Source: Tribonema minus
Taxonomy: Eukaryota; Sar; Xanthophyceae; Tribonematales; Tribonemataceae
Assembly: GCA_017506865.1 (NCBI GenBank)
Contig: JAFCMP010000514.1
Coordinates: 620,001 to 684,000 of the forward strand
DNA length: 64,000 bases
Reading direction: 5' to 3'
The notes below the pieces were generated by a model, which saw nothing but the letters and a program-made list of their open reading frames with translations, searched no databases and was not told the origin of the DNA. Of this stretch, positions 1 to 11,594 are shown piece after piece; the stretch's first letter is position 1, and each line of letters starts with the position of its first letter. A program made the translations under genes and the position numbers.

Positions 1-2439
1 ATGGTGAGCGGATCCATCTTGTTGTGTATGATGGCCCGCTTCATGTCACGCGCGGTGCGGCAAACGCCGTTTTTTGCCGCCTCTCCGCCAGACGCCCCCG
101 GGCCAGCCTCTTCCGTGCCGATGTGAGCCGTGCTCAGGCTCAGGCTGCCGGCACGGTGCGCTTCGCCCTCCGCCATGCCTGAATATATTGGAGCCGCATG
201 TCCACTTTCTAGGGCAGCCGCTGCCGTCTGAGCAGCGCCGTCACGCGCATAATGATTGCAGCTTTGCTGAGAAGGGCCGCCGCCATTGCCGCTTGCTTTC
301 CACTTCTTCATGAACAACAAGTGTATGATGTGGAATACCATGGCACCTGCAATGCCAGCACGGGGAGCCAATATGAGCTGCCGACTTCAATTTAATTTTA
401 TGAGCTGCCGACTTCAAGTTGCTTTTCAACCAAAAATTATCATGTGCATCGATGTCTGAAGTAAGGAGAAGGAAAATGAGTGTCCATATCGCGCATCAGC
501 CTGAATGAGACCGCCGTCTTGCTGATTTGCAACACAAACGCACCACCTTCAGCATGTCATTGACCTGGCGACTCTAGATCGTTGCAAGCATCTGACGAGC
601 AAGAGCGCGCGCTATGTGCTGCTGCCGCATACAGCCATGCGTAGATATACACTCTTCATCTGCATTGTCTGGGGTGGGGTTTGCGACATGCCAGTGCGCG
701 GCTCACCTTCCTTCGCCCTATAGAGCAGATCCTGAGCAGAGCTTCCTGTTGGTGTTCCGGGGCACTGCCAGGCAGTCGCGCGCGCGGTGTTTCCGGGTCG
801 CGCTGAGCGGCAGCTGCTGAACGCGTATACGACTACGGCGAAGGTAGCTACGCCAGCAGCACCTTCAAGCTGCAGCAGCAGCGGTGCATATCCTGTCTAT
901 TGTACAGATCAGATCTCGCTGAAATCCAATGGCCGGACTCGAAAACCGAAAACCGAAAGGATCGTATCGTTTGAGCCGGCAGATCGCACAGCGATTGTGT
1001 TTGTGTGCAGCTTGCGCTCATCGTGCCCTAGCTTGGTGCAGCAATGATTACTTATAACAATCTCGCACGTGTTCGACACTCTGGTTTTTTTTTACCTCTA
1101 ATCTTCTTCAAAATCTTTTTGGGGGTGACTCGTCCGCGAAGTGAACGTGCCAAGCTCGGCGACTGCACAAAATGAATTGGGACCAGCTGCTGCAGCGACA
1201 GCAGCACCAACAGCAGCAGCGGCAGCACACAGCGCAACTACGCCGGCGTACACCAGCATCAGCGATGAAGCAGCAGCGGCGGCAGCACATGCCAGCTGCG
1301 CCAGTCACGGTGTTGCCAGCCTGAGCAGCATCAGCGTGAATGGCAGCTGCTGCAGGCGCAGGCGACACGGCGTGACGGCTGCTCCGGACTGCTGCTGCTG
1401 CTGCTGCTAGCAGCTGCAGTGACTAGGACAGCGGCGGCGCCGCAGCCGGTGACGGTAGCGGCAGCGGCAACGGCAGCAGCGACTGTGGCAGAAGCCGTAC
1501 TGGCCCCGGCGGCAGCACCAGCAGCACCAGGCTGCGGCTCAGCTACTGCTCCAGTGCAGCAGCGACAGATGTTGTGCACCCCGCCCCAGCAATGCTACAA
1601 GCTGCACGCGGCATTTGATTAAGAGGTGACGCACCTGCCCCTCATGCAATCAACCACTGTGACAGCTGCTGCCGCATCAGATTCTCTGCGTGTGGCAACA
1701 GGTGACAAGCTGGATCAGCTGCTGCCAGTAGCTTTTCGCCGCTGCAGCAGCAACAGCAGCAACCGCCGCCGCCAGCACATGTCAATGCCCGCAGCAGCCG
1801 GTCCTCTGCAGTAGCTACTCGTAGCTGCAGCACGTGTTGAAGAAACTTTGAATAGCACTGGCGCGCATATGCTCAGCTCTCTTGATAGCGCTCCACATGG
1901 CATGCTCTTTTTGTGTGAAAGCACACGTGGCGCAGTCCAAAGGGGCGGGACAGATCAGGGGGCGGGACAGTCGTGACGTGACGTGGATGTAGTGGCGGGG
2001 GAGATGAAAATTGGGGATGTTGTTTTTAAATTAGACGTAATTATCGATGCGCACTCACTTTAAGTTACATCAATTGAGACACTCGCAAGTTGTCACAACG
2101 TTGCACGTGCACAACGTCATTGGCTTGACACAATGTACAGGTAGGATCTGGTAGCAAGCTTCGCAACACTCGTCTGAGCTTTGAAGACTTTCAAGCCCAA
2201 GCGACCATTTTATTGCGCATGTGATCACATGAGAAACCTTGTCACTTAAGGCTCGTGTGGATTTCATAGGTATACAAATTGGCTTAAGCCTGACATTGAC
2301 CATATAGACGTTCACCATATAAGTGTGCGTCTGTCCCGCCAGCCCCTACGCTCTTACCTATGGCTGCTCCTGCGCGATATACCAGAAGCCCATTATCACC
2401 AGAGCCTCGAACCGGCAGTATTGCCCGCGTATGGCGGCT
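1..2439. other. No gene recognised; CAG/GCA-rich low-complexity stretch
   Basis: I see no coding region that can be supported here. Roughly 1160-1830 is rich in imperfect CAG/GCA/GCG triplets, which keep several frames open on both strands and give alanine-, glutamine- or cysteine-rich translations of under 100 residues. None shows a domain, a splice-supported extension or a consistent frame. The rest is AT-richer and without clear ORFs. It could hold the end of a gene lying outside the window. Confidence 0.5.
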
Positions 2440-2866
2440 ACAGTTCTGACAGGCACTGACAGCTTGCATGTCGTGTGATGATGCTGATATTAGGGTTAGG
2501 GCAAGAGCAAAACAGTTCCAACACGCACTGACAGCACGCATGTCATGTGATGATGCTGATAGTAGGGTCAGGGCAAGAACAAAACAGTTCCAACACGTTC
2601 TGACAGTACGCATGTCGTGTGATGCTGATATTAGGGTCAGGCGAAAGCAAAACAGTTCCAATACGCACCAACAGCTCGCATGTTGGGTGATGATGCTGAC
2701 ATTAGGGTCAGGGCAAGGGCAAAACAGTTCCAACACGCACTGACAGTACGCATGTCGTGTGATGATGCCGATGTTAGGGTCAGTCAAGGGCAAAACAGTT
2801 CCAACACGCACTGACAGCATGTGTTGTCGTGTGATGTTGCTGATATTAGGGTGTGGGCAAGGCCAA
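2440..2866. repeat. Minisatellite, ~70-bp unit, about six copies
   Basis: A unit of 68-72 bases is repeated head to tail. The phrase AAAACAGTTCCAACACGCAC recurs near 2511, 2581, 2649, 2721 and 2793, each followed by a GCATGTCGTGTGATGATGCTGA-like segment and then ATTAGGGTCAGGGCAA. The last part resembles the telomere-type TTAGGG motif found elsewhere in the window. The array stops about ten bases from the stop codon of the CHERP-like gene, so it probably lies in or against its 3' untranslated region. Confidence 0.9.
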
Positions 2867-2876
2867 ATGGCCCGCG

Positions 2877-5800
2877 TCATCGCGGCCCCGCATTGTACGA
2901 CTTGGCTTTGCGATACTGCTCGTACATGTCCTCGGGACCCCCGCCCCCGCCGCTCGGCGGTTTCACCCCGATGCCCCCCCGATCCATCTGCCCCCCCCCC
3001 TTCACAGGCTCCGCTATGCCCTTGCCACCAACACCCAGACCCGCGCCCTCTTGCCAGCCCATCTTTTTGAGCGCCTGAAAGCCCACGTTTTCTTCCGAAA
3101 TCTGGGTTTCCGGCATGGCCTGGGGTGGGGGGCGGTAACCGCCGCCCCTGCCGCCCCCTCTGTCCCCCCAGTCGCGCCTGCAGTCAGAAAAGCAAATGAG
3201 TGATTTGAGTGAAAGTGGATTGCAGCAGCTGTGCACCCGAACGACAGAATGGAAAGAGGACGAACATGCCACCGGATACAGAAGCTCGAGCACGGGGATC
3301 GCCATGTCCAAGCACCTCTGCAGCGAGCTCATACTGCAGCACACTCAAGAAAAACAACTTCCCGCAACTAGCTAAAAACTGTTTAAAATACACTCCATTA
3401 CTGACCCGCTGATGAAAAAGTCACCGCATATGCATTACACACAATACAAACCTTTAACATATGTATGGCAAGCTGTGGGGGTAAAAGTAAAGCTTTGCGT
3501 CTGAAGCCCCGCTTCTGGCTAGGACAATTTTATCCTACTGGAGATAGGAACACCCTCATGCCGCTCGCAAAAAACATTTCTGTACTGTATTTCACGCCAC
3601 ATTCAACTAGCATCTGTATGCTTCATAAGCACAAAAGGCTATCTCGCCGCTGCGCATCAATCACTCCAACAGCACTGCCAGCACGTTCCATGCTCCCCAC
3701 GCAAGACACCAACTACACCGCACATACGCCATCAGCCACCACGCAAAATCCCCTCTGCAAGTGCTCATTCTCACCGTTCTCGGTACCCCCCCCTGTCGCG
3801 CTCGCGGCTGTCGCTGCGCCGGTTGTGCTGATAGTCACCACGCCCCCGCCTGTCCCTGTCCCCATACTCCCTCTCCCGCCGCCTCTCCTCCCGCTCTATC
3901 TCCCGCTCCCGCTTGTCATCCTCCAGCGTCAACCGCCGATAAAAGTCGTCTAGGCGCACCTCCAAGCGGCCGGGCTCGATGTGCGGCGGTTTTGCGGGGG
4001 GCATCGCCGCGGCGTTGATGGGGGCGTAGGGCTTGGCGCCGCCGCGGAGCGCTGCCCTCACCAAAGCCACCATGATACCTACCTGTGAAGGGGGGGCGAG
4101 GGGGGTGTATGTGTGTGAAGTTGAGATGGCGAAAGCAGCGGGCGTTAGCAGTGAAGGGGGTGGGGAATGGTATCTTGATATGACAAGGGTGGAGTGTCTG
4201 GGGGGGCGTAGGGTTTGGTGCCGCCGTGGGGCGCTGCCCGCACCAGCGCCACCATGATACCTACTTGCGAGGGTGAAGAGGGAGAGAGAGCGAGCAGCGA
4301 CGCGGACTTGAGATGGATGCTCGCATGACATAATTGTTGTGCACAGCGCTCAGGTCTGTTGCCCTGACCAAGTGCTATGAAGCGGAGAGTCGCACGCACA
4401 ATTACAGCTCCAAGGGAAGCAGAAACGAAATGCAGACGCACCACATGCAGTCAGCACGCGCGGCACGAGTCCTGCTGACTTTTCAGCACTTCAGTCACCA
4501 CAACCCTCATTTGAGCACTGATGCACTTATGCGCCTTTTTGCACTGATAACTTCATCTTCAACCTTTGCAATTGAGGTTTGCACAAGCAATTCAATCCCA
4601 TCCTTGAAGTGCCGTGTCCCTGACAAAAAAGAACAGCAAATGCATGATCGATGGAGCAGGGCCTGCAGCATCAAAGCCTAACCCTAACCCTTCACTCTCA
4701 GCAAGCGCCTTCATGTATTGACGTTCACCGAACGCGTAAGCGATGGTGTGCCCACTGGCAATATGCACCGCGCCGCGTGCAGCATCAGAGCACTACTGAC
4801 ACAGAGCGTAGCTTTGGTGGATGTGAAGTTCACCTCGACCGCCAAAACAACCAAAACAGATATACATACATGCATAAATACCTGCATGTTGTCAATGTCC
4901 TGGCCGTGCGGCGCCATGCCCGCAGCGACGGGAAACAGCGACTGCACCGACGCTGGGGCCCCCACCGGCGGTGTGTGCGGCGCACCCCACGGCTCCCCCC
5001 CCATGTGCCCAGGGGGGTACATATGCGGCGGGTACCCCTATGAAGGCAGGAGGCGGCATGGTGAACAATAAATTGAGCATAGGTGTATACTTTGCAAGTA
5101 TATACATGAGGGCAGCACGTGGCTGTTATGATCCTCAGGAGGTGGAGACTAAGTAGTGTTTAAAGCGAGTGCTTGAGAGAGCGCCGCCGTGACAGGCAGG
5201 CCGGTTGGCGGAGCATGCTGCTAATGATGGGACCATAGCATGCATGTAAAATGCCTTTGCTGCGGCATCAGAAGGATTCAAAAGCTGGTCGCCAACATGC
5301 CATTAGTGCTCACTTCAACCTCAATCCCGCAACCCTCAACCCACTAAGCGTCTGTCAACTCCGCTGTGGCATACCACCTCTAGGCCCTACCGCCTTGTTC
5401 GCAAGAGCACTGCAGATCCGCTGCTTCCAGTTGACACCAGCCCTCACATGCCACCATCCCGCCAGCGCACATCACGACGGATTGAACTATGCCCAGTGCT
5501 GCATCGTCAATAGCCAAACCCTACTTGAACTAGCCACCACTTGAACTTCATCAACAGCGCGCCTCAACTCTCGCGCACTCACCGGCTGCTGCGGCATCAT
5601 GTGCGGCGCCATCACGTGCGGCGCCTGCCCCATGTAGTGCGGCGGCAGGTGCTGCTGATGCGCCATGTGTGGCGCTGCGTAGTACTGCGGCGCGTACCCC
5701 GGATACGCCTGCGGGTGCGGCTGCTGGTACATTGGGTGCTGCCCGGGCACCGGCTGCTGCACCACGATCACCTGCGGCGGCGGCGACGCGTAGTGCGCCA

Positions 5801-7247
5801 TGTGCTGCGGCTGCGGCTGCTGCTGCTGCGGCATGTACACCGGCTGCTGCTGCGGCTGCTGCTGCTGCGGGTACTGCTGCTGCGGCGGCGCCTGCGCCTG
5901 CGCCTGCTGCTGCGCCTGCTGCGCGTACAGCTGCTGCAGCTGCTGCGGGTCCATGTACGGCTGCAGCGGCGGCGACGGCGGCGCCGCGAGCGCCTCCTCC
6001 GTTTTCGCCGCCGCCGCCTTGAGCGCCTCCGCATCCGGAAACACGCCCTTCGACTCCCAGATCGTCACCACGCGCGCGATGCGCTCGCCCTCCGCCTGCG
6101 TCGTCGCGAGCGCCGCCGCCGCGCGCAGCACCGCGGGCAGCTGCGGCAGGCACTGCGTCTTGAAGGACTGCGGGCACGCCGCAGAGAAGAAGACGTCGTT
6201 GAGGATGTAGATGACGTGGAGCGCTGCCGCGAAGGCGGCGGCGGCGTCGCGGCCGTCCGGCAGCGCCTGCACGAACCGCCGCAGGCGCAGCGCGACGGCG
6301 GTGCCGCCGCCCGCCGGCAGCGCGCGCAGCACCCAGTCGCGCGTGCTCACGATAAAGTCGCGCGAGCCGTTGAGCCCGGACAGGATCTGGTACAAGTGCG
6401 CGGAGTCCTCGGCGCTCAGCTCGCGGTCGACGAGCGCTGCCTGCGGCGGAGGCGTCAGCTGCTGCTGCTGCTGCTGCTGCTGCTGGTACACTGGCTGCTG
6501 CTGCTGCTGCTGCTGCGGGGACATATAGGGTACGGTGCCGTTTGTGGGGGGCTGCTGCAGCTGCTGCAGTGGCGCCTGCGGACCAACGTGAGGCGACTGC
6601 GCATTCTCCGGTTGCTGCTGCTGCTGCTGCGGCGACGACGCTGCTGCTTGTGGCGCAGGCGACGCCGCCGCCGCCGTCTGCGCCTCCGAAGGGTGGGGCT
6701 GCATCGGCGTGTTGGTGCGGAAGCATTGTATGGCATACTGATAATAGTCATGGTGCTTGCCGTTCTCCCACAGGAAAGAGAATGTGGGATTGTTGAGCTC
6801 TCTTTGCTTCACGACAGCCTCGAACTCCATTCCGTTCTTCACTACGTACTGGGCTAGCTTGGATATCGTGGTCGCGTGCTTCGGATCCTCTGGGGGATTC
6901 GGCGGCCACTGCTGATACGGCTGCGCCTGCGGCTGCACGTACTGCTGGTACTGCGGCTGCTGTTGGTACATGTACTGCTGTTGCTGCTGAGGCTGCATGT
7001 ATTGGGGTTGCGCGTATTGAGCTTGCTGCTGATAGTACTGCTGCTGCTGGTCCGCCGCCATCGGGATCTGCTGCTGGTACGGCTGAACCTGCATGTACTG
7101 CTGCTGCTGCTGAGCGTCAGCCGGCTGTGCATACTGCTGCTGCTGAAGCGGCTGTGCGTACTGCTGCTGCTGATCCAGGGGTGCACCATAGTGTTGTTGT
7201 GGCTGCTCGGGGCCCGGAGGCTGCGGCGACTGCTGCTGCTGCTCCAT
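2877..7247 (-). CDS. CHERP: CHERP-like splicing factor (SURP, CID and G-patch domains), four exons
   Basis: Exons read 7247-5583, 5037-4882, 4082-3775 and 3177-2877; phases agree and give about 808 residues. An N-terminal Q/P/Y-rich stretch leads into a SURP domain (ISKLAQYVVKNGMEFE, then NPTFSFLWE), a CID/RPR-type helical domain (about residues 275-415, including FVSTRDWVLRAL-like and IYILNDVFF segments), and another Q-rich tract. Exon 3 carries the KPYAP..MPP..PP....LDDFYR block and an RE/RD-rich tail; exon 4 carries a G-patch (GFQALKKMGWQEGAGLGVGG) and ends EDMYEQYRKAKSY. That domain order and ending are typical of animal CHERP, a U2 snRNP-associated pre-mRNA splicing protein. The start is the only ATG before the Q-rich tract. 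The domain assignment is strong; exact exon borders are inferred from splice consensus. Confidence 0.85.
4195..4275 (-). repeat. Degenerate copy of the CHERP exon 3 acceptor edge, in intron 2
   Basis: This block repeats 4020-4093, the first ~60 bases of CHERP exon 3 with its acceptor. Both would encode VGIMVALVRAA..GG.KPYAP. In the copy the acceptor CAG|GTAGG has become CAAGTAGG and the reading continues into unrelated sequence with a stop. It looks like a tandem duplicate of an exon edge lying ~180 bases upstream of the working exon in transcript order. Confidence 0.85.
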
Positions 7248-8040
7248 CGCACAAACTCGCCTCGCCTATGCTCCCATGCTCCACGCCACGACTCAGCCCC
7301 GCATCCTTCGAGGCTGCCTGCCATCTTTCCCCCCCAAAAAGCAGCCTTGCTCAACCAATCGATGAAGGCTGAAGGCACACACAGCGCAAGAGTCTGGCAT
7401 TTGGAGCGCGCAGCAGAGCAGTGGCAGGAGCTCGGATCTGGACAGGAGAGGAGGCAGGTGAGCTGCGACATGTGTGCGCTCTTCAAACCACACCCAAACA
7501 AGTCATTGTTGAAGTCGCTGTGAAGCTCATGGGCGGTGAACGCGTTGCTATGATCGGCTGAGCAGCGTAGTTTTTCCTACTTTGGGTGACCCAAACGTTG
7601 TTCAAAATCACGCACTCAAGAACAGGCTGGCCGTTGCTGCTGCAACACTTGTGCTGTGCTCGATTCCTGTGGGCAAGCCGCTGCCAAGACAAACTTCGGC
7701 TTGCCAATGCGAGTAGACTGCATCAAAGTCAGATTGACTGTATGGCAGGAGCTGCGTTAACCTAGTCGACTTTGTCATCGCTGAGCACTTCTGTAACCCA
7801 TTGGCATTGCTTGGCAAGGGTGAGGTGCTTCGCTACAACGCCAGTGGGGCTGTGTTGGTGCGTGTGCTTTATCAAGCCTTGCGCAAATTTGTGTGCAAAG
7901 CAGAAGATGGCTCAGGCATAAGTCTCCTCCTTCATCTTACTGTTGAGAATGATTTAATGTTGCACATCATTGCGTCGCTACACATGAGCTCCTCATTAGC
8001 TGATGCTCTGTTATTTTCCTGCAGGAGCCTAGAACGCACC
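7248..8040. other. Intergenic region between divergent genes
   Basis: This ~790-bp stretch separates the start of the CHERP-like gene on the minus strand from the start of the small plus-strand gene at 8041. It probably holds both promoters. TTTTCCTGCAG ending at 8022 is a good splice acceptor, so the plus-strand gene may have an upstream non-coding exon here. No RNA gene or repeat was seen. Confidence 0.5.
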
Positions 8041-8529
8041 ATGCTAGGCCTGCGGCTTTGGCTGCTGGCCCTCTGCTTGCTGGCGATCACAGCGCTAACA
8101 GCGGCAAAGGAGGCCAGGGCGCCCAGCTTATTCGTCCGCTTCCTCGAGAGGTTCGAGCTGGGGGGGCAGTCGGGGGTCGTGGACAACGGCAGAGTCGTGG
8201 AGGAGGTTCCGCCGCGGCCGCTGCAGGTGTTTGAGTACGGCGCGCGCACACGCGCGGAGTTCAAGCGCAACAAGGCCAAGTACAAGTACCAGCACGTGTG
8301 CCTGATGGACGGGGAGGGGGCGGGCGTGTGGCACACGCGGCGCACGCCGTGGTTCTGGCGCGGAAACAAGCCGCCGTTCCACGTGCGCATCGTGCGGCCC
8401 AATTTCGTCGGCATGCTGTACTTCCTCATGAGCAACGAGAAGGTGCGCGTGGACTGGGTGGAGGAGGAAGTGGAGATGCCTGACGGCACTAAGAAGAAGT
8501 GCCTCAAGCACAAGATCGTTCCTCTGTAG
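8041..8529 (+). CDS. Small secreted or single-pass membrane protein of unknown function
   Basis: The frame encodes 162 residues from the ATG at 8041. The first ~22 residues (MLGLRLWLLALCLLAITALT, then AAKEA) look like a signal peptide or anchor with a likely cleavage site after TAA. The mature part is basic and aromatic, with AEFKRNKAKYKYQHVCLMDG, a TPWFWRGNKPPFHVRIVRPN block and a charged end (VDWVEEEVEMPDG). I do not recognise the family. The frame stays open upstream to 7801, but a splice acceptor at 8022 and the signal-like start favour 8041. Codon use is GC-rich like its neighbours. Confidence 0.6.
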   Translation: MLGLRLWLLALCLLAITALTAAKEARAPSLFVRFLERFELGGQSGVVDNGRVVEEVPPRPLQVFEYGARTRAEFKRNKAKYKYQHVCLMDGEGAGVWHTRRTPWFWRGNKPPFHVRIVRPNFVGMLYFLMSNEKVRVDWVEEEVEMPDGTKKKCLKHKIVPL

Positions 8530-9385
8530 GGAGAGTGGGGGCGAAGGCGCGGGGCAGCCTGTGGCATGCGTTTGTGCCACAGGCTTTACATTAATCATGA
8601 TCAGTGCAGCTCTTACACTGGTGACTTGCAACTTTCTCATTGCTCTGCTCTCGCATCTGAGTTGGTTTGGATCTCCCTTCGAAATGCGCATGTCGAGGGC
8701 GTCTCTGTTGTGCAGCCGCTTGCCTTGGTACGAGGTGGTATGCGCTTGAATGTGAAGGGTCATTATGTCGCATTTTTATGTGGACAATCTGTCAGTGCTT
8801 GTACGTGTGATGTGCGTTGTCACAAGTTCATGATTTTTTGGCTCACCCCTGGACGTGCATTTCTTCAAAGGGTGACATAGTGTGCTGTTGCTGTGCGGCA
8901 GCTGCGCATGGAAGGCCAGACGTGCAACCAAGTGCAAAAAGAAGAGCCGATTTGGTTGCTCAAGCCGGACAGCAGAGGAACCCCGCGTGGACGTCGTTAA
9001 AAGTCAACGTCAAAACCGGTGCAGCCCGGCCTGCGCGCTTGAGCATTGCTGCCGCAGTGCAACAGTTGTGTCATTGGCTCTTCTTCTTGGTGTTCTGTAC
9101 TCGATTCCACGCCTGGCCTTCCATGCGCAGCTGCAGCACAGCAACAGCACCAGCAGCACCATCACAATGTCATGTGATGTGCCAGACGCTGAGAGGAATT
9201 TCCCGCTCATGTCAGCACATCTGGCCCATCCGCAAGGCAGCAAAGCTGACCAAGATGAGAGCTACCATCAGAAGTTTCACCTTCAACGGGGGAACTTCAA
9301 CTTCTGCGACCAGAAGTTTGAAGTTCGGTCCTTCCATCCTCTACCAGGGGTGCTTGCTTGCTACAGCAGGCTGCGCAATACGCGA
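8530..9385. other. Intergenic and 5' region of the ethanolamine kinase gene
   Basis: The kinase frame is open back to 8882, but the translation before 9386 is rich in Cys, Ser and His with no family similarity and includes the CTTCAAC-type motifs that elsewhere lie in introns. It more likely represents 5' untranslated or intronic sequence than a real N-terminal extension. Confidence 0.45.
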
Positions 9386-10627
9386 ATGCCAACATATCTC
9401 AACAACGCCAATGAGGTACTGCCGATCAAAGTCAGGGCCGATGCTGAGCACAGAGAGGCGGATGCGCGCCATGTCGCCAAATGCCTGGCACCGGACCTGC
9501 TGCCAGACGGCAAGGCTCTCTCCTTGAGAAAAGTCAGCGGAGGCATCACCAACGAGCTCTATCAAGTCTGGCCTGAGGATGGCACCAATGGCGGCGTCCT
9601 TGTGCGCGTGTACGGCTGCAACACGGAGGTCCTCATCGACCGCGCCATGGACAACACCGTCAGCGCGGAGCTCAGCAAGCTGGGAACCGCGCCCACCTAC
9701 CACGGCCGCTTCGAGAACGGCAGAGTGGAAGGCTTTCTGGCCGCTCTGCCGCTGCAGCCCACGCAGATGGGGGAGGAGCGCCTGGTCCCCCTCATCGCCG
9801 AGGAGCTAGCACGCATGCACTGCCTGGACGTGCACGCCGGCGCCGCTCGGAAGGAGGCCACCGTGTGGCGCAAGCTCGAAGAGTGGCTGGCTCTGGCCTC
9901 GCAGGTTCACTTCAGCGAGCCGGACAAGCAGGCGGCGCTGGAAGCGCTCAGCCTCAAAGGCGTCGCGGCGCGGGTGGAGTGGACGCGGCGGCAGCTGGCG
10001 GCGGAGCCCGCAGCAGCAGCAGCGCTCGACGAGGATGAAACTGCAGGGGCGGCGTTCATGGAGGAGCTCGTTTTCGCGCACAACGACCTGCTGGCCGGCA
10101 ACGTCCTGCTGCTGCAGCGGCAGGGCGAAGCCGGCGGCGGCGGCGGCAGCAGCGCGGGCGGCAGCGAGGCGGCGGCGGCGCTGGCGGCAGCGGCGGCGGC
10201 GCCGCCGCCGGCGGCCGCGCACAGCAGCGGCATCGTGTTTGTAGACTACGAGTACGCGGCGTGGAACGTACGCGCCTTCGACGTCGCGAATCACTGGAAC
10301 GAGCACGCGGGATTCGACTGCGATTACGCGGGGGGGTACCCGAAGCCCCCTGTTCAGCGCGCCTTTCTACAGGCGTATGCGCGCGCCTGCCGGCCGGCGC
10401 TCTTCGAGGGGATCGGCAAGGCGGCGCGCGCTGCGCGGATAGAGGGCATGCGGCGCGTGGCGAACCGCTACACGCTCGTTTCGCACCTGTTCTGGGAGGT
10501 CTGGGCGATCATACAGGCGAAGCACTCGGTGGTGGATTTCGATTACCTGGGGTACGCGCTGCTGCGGCAGGGGGGGTTTGAGGCGCACTGCCGCGAGTTT
10601 ATGGGGCAACCGCCGCCGCCGCTTTAG
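9386..10627 (+). CDS. Ethanolamine kinase (choline/ethanolamine kinase family)
   Basis: This single-exon frame gives 413 residues from ATG 9386 (MPTYLNNANEVLPIKV). It phosphorylates ethanolamine with ATP, the first step of the CDP-ethanolamine branch of phospholipid synthesis, in the cytosol. The nucleotide-binding segment VSGGITNELYQVW is near residue 52, followed by a VLVRVYG strand. Brenner's motif HNDLLAGN lies near residue 231, and the choline-kinase motif VDYEYAAWNVRAFDVANHWN near 285. Between them sits a Gly/Ala-rich insertion of about 40 residues that is unusual for the family. The DYEYA...FDVANHWNE wording suits ethanolamine kinases slightly better than choline kinases, but specificity is inferred. 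A longer N-terminus opening at 8882 is possible. Confidence 0.85.
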   Translation: MPTYLNNANEVLPIKVRADAEHREADARHVAKCLAPDLLPDGKALSLRKVSGGITNELYQVWPEDGTNGGVLVRVYGCNTEVLIDRAMDNTVSAELSKLGTAPTYHGRFENGRVEGFLAALPLQPTQMGEERLVPLIAEELARMHCLDVHAGAARKEATVWRKLEEWLALASQVHFSEPDKQAALEALSLKGVAARVEWTRRQLAAEPAAAAALDEDETAGAAFMEELVFAHNDLLAGNVLLLQRQGEAGGGGGSSAGGSEAAAALAAAAAAPPPAAAHSSGIVFVDYEYAAWNVRAFDVANHWNEHAGFDCDYAGGYPKPPVQRAFLQAYARACRPALFEGIGKAARAARIEGMRRVANRYTLVSHLFWEVWAIIQAKHSVVDFDYLGYALLRQGGFEAHCREFMGQPPPPL

Positions 10628-11594
10628 TCACGTTTCTTTCGCTCAGCAGCATAGCTGCTGCTTGTGTTTTCACGCCCCTGCATTTCAGTTCTGTGCCACT
10701 CCGCATCCTCCCTTTTTTTCGATAAATCTGGTTTCATGGGAGGTGCCACAGGCAACGTGGCACTGATGAATATGGTTAATTTGCGGGTTTCATAGGTACG
10801 TTGCACGTGTGCGGAGGTTCGGAGATGCCTGCACACACACGTTCCCCATCTGTCGTCGCAGCTGTGCCGTGTGCTGCACACACAGCTTCTTGAGCTGGCA
10901 ACGTTGGCAGCAGCACACAATTTGTAAAACGCTCCATGATGTTTTTTCACAGGTGCAGAGCCTCTGATGCATGTTGGCTGTTTTTGTGCCATGTTCAAGC
11001 CATGTTGCATTGTTGTATTCCAGGCGTCATCTCAGCACCACTGTGTTGCACTCTGTGCACGCGTAGTCTGATTCGACAGCTTGAATCAGTGGTAGTTGCT
11101 CCTCAAGATGCCAAGTACAACTTCAACTGGTGTCACTTTTCATTGTGTCAGTCACGATTCGCTGCGGCGCAGGCATGTGCATTGCTTTGCATGACATCTT
11201 TGCACACAAGTCCGCACATGGCACAAGTGCCTCCGATGCCAGAGCTACGACAACGCGCGCATTACCCTCGTCCAATCTTGTGCTGAGCGCTGAGCATCCT
11301 CCGTCATTGGCCACACTCACGTGTGCTGCACTCATACCTACCAGCACAAAAACCGACTTGCTTGACCGTTGGACCGGAGACAGCATGACAGAGACAGCGG
11401 GGTACAACGCGTGCACAACACGCCAGATTTCCATCCATTACTCGTGCAAGCATGATACTTCTCAGGCCGTATGACAGAGACAGCGGGGCACAACGCAGCG
11501 CAGGCACAAACACGGCAGTTTCCATCCATTATTCATGCAAGCGTGGCTGTGCCGCCGCTGTGTGTCCCCTGTCTGTCCATGCACTGCGCGCGAA
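10628..11594. other. Intergenic region between convergent genes
   Basis: This ~970-bp stretch separates the ethanolamine kinase stop from the IRE1 stop. A short duplication is visible near 11376-11435 and 11462-11535 (GACAGAGACAGCGGGG...TTTCCATCCATTA). No gene can be supported. Confidence 0.5.

Noticed and set aside
1141..1622. Ala-rich and Cys-rich frames in the CAG-rich region
   Set aside because: Produced by GCA/GCG/CTG triplets on both strands; no start context, domain or splice-supported extension.
5541..6857. 438-codon plus-strand frame opposite the CHERP-like gene
   Set aside because: It is Arg/Leu/Val-rich translation of CTG-type triplets antisense to the Q-rich CHERP exon. The minus frame has SURP and CID domains.
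8882..9385. 168-residue N-terminal extension of the ethanolamine kinase
   Set aside because: Translation includes intron-like CTTCAAC motifs and no family similarity; the kinase fold is complete from 9386.
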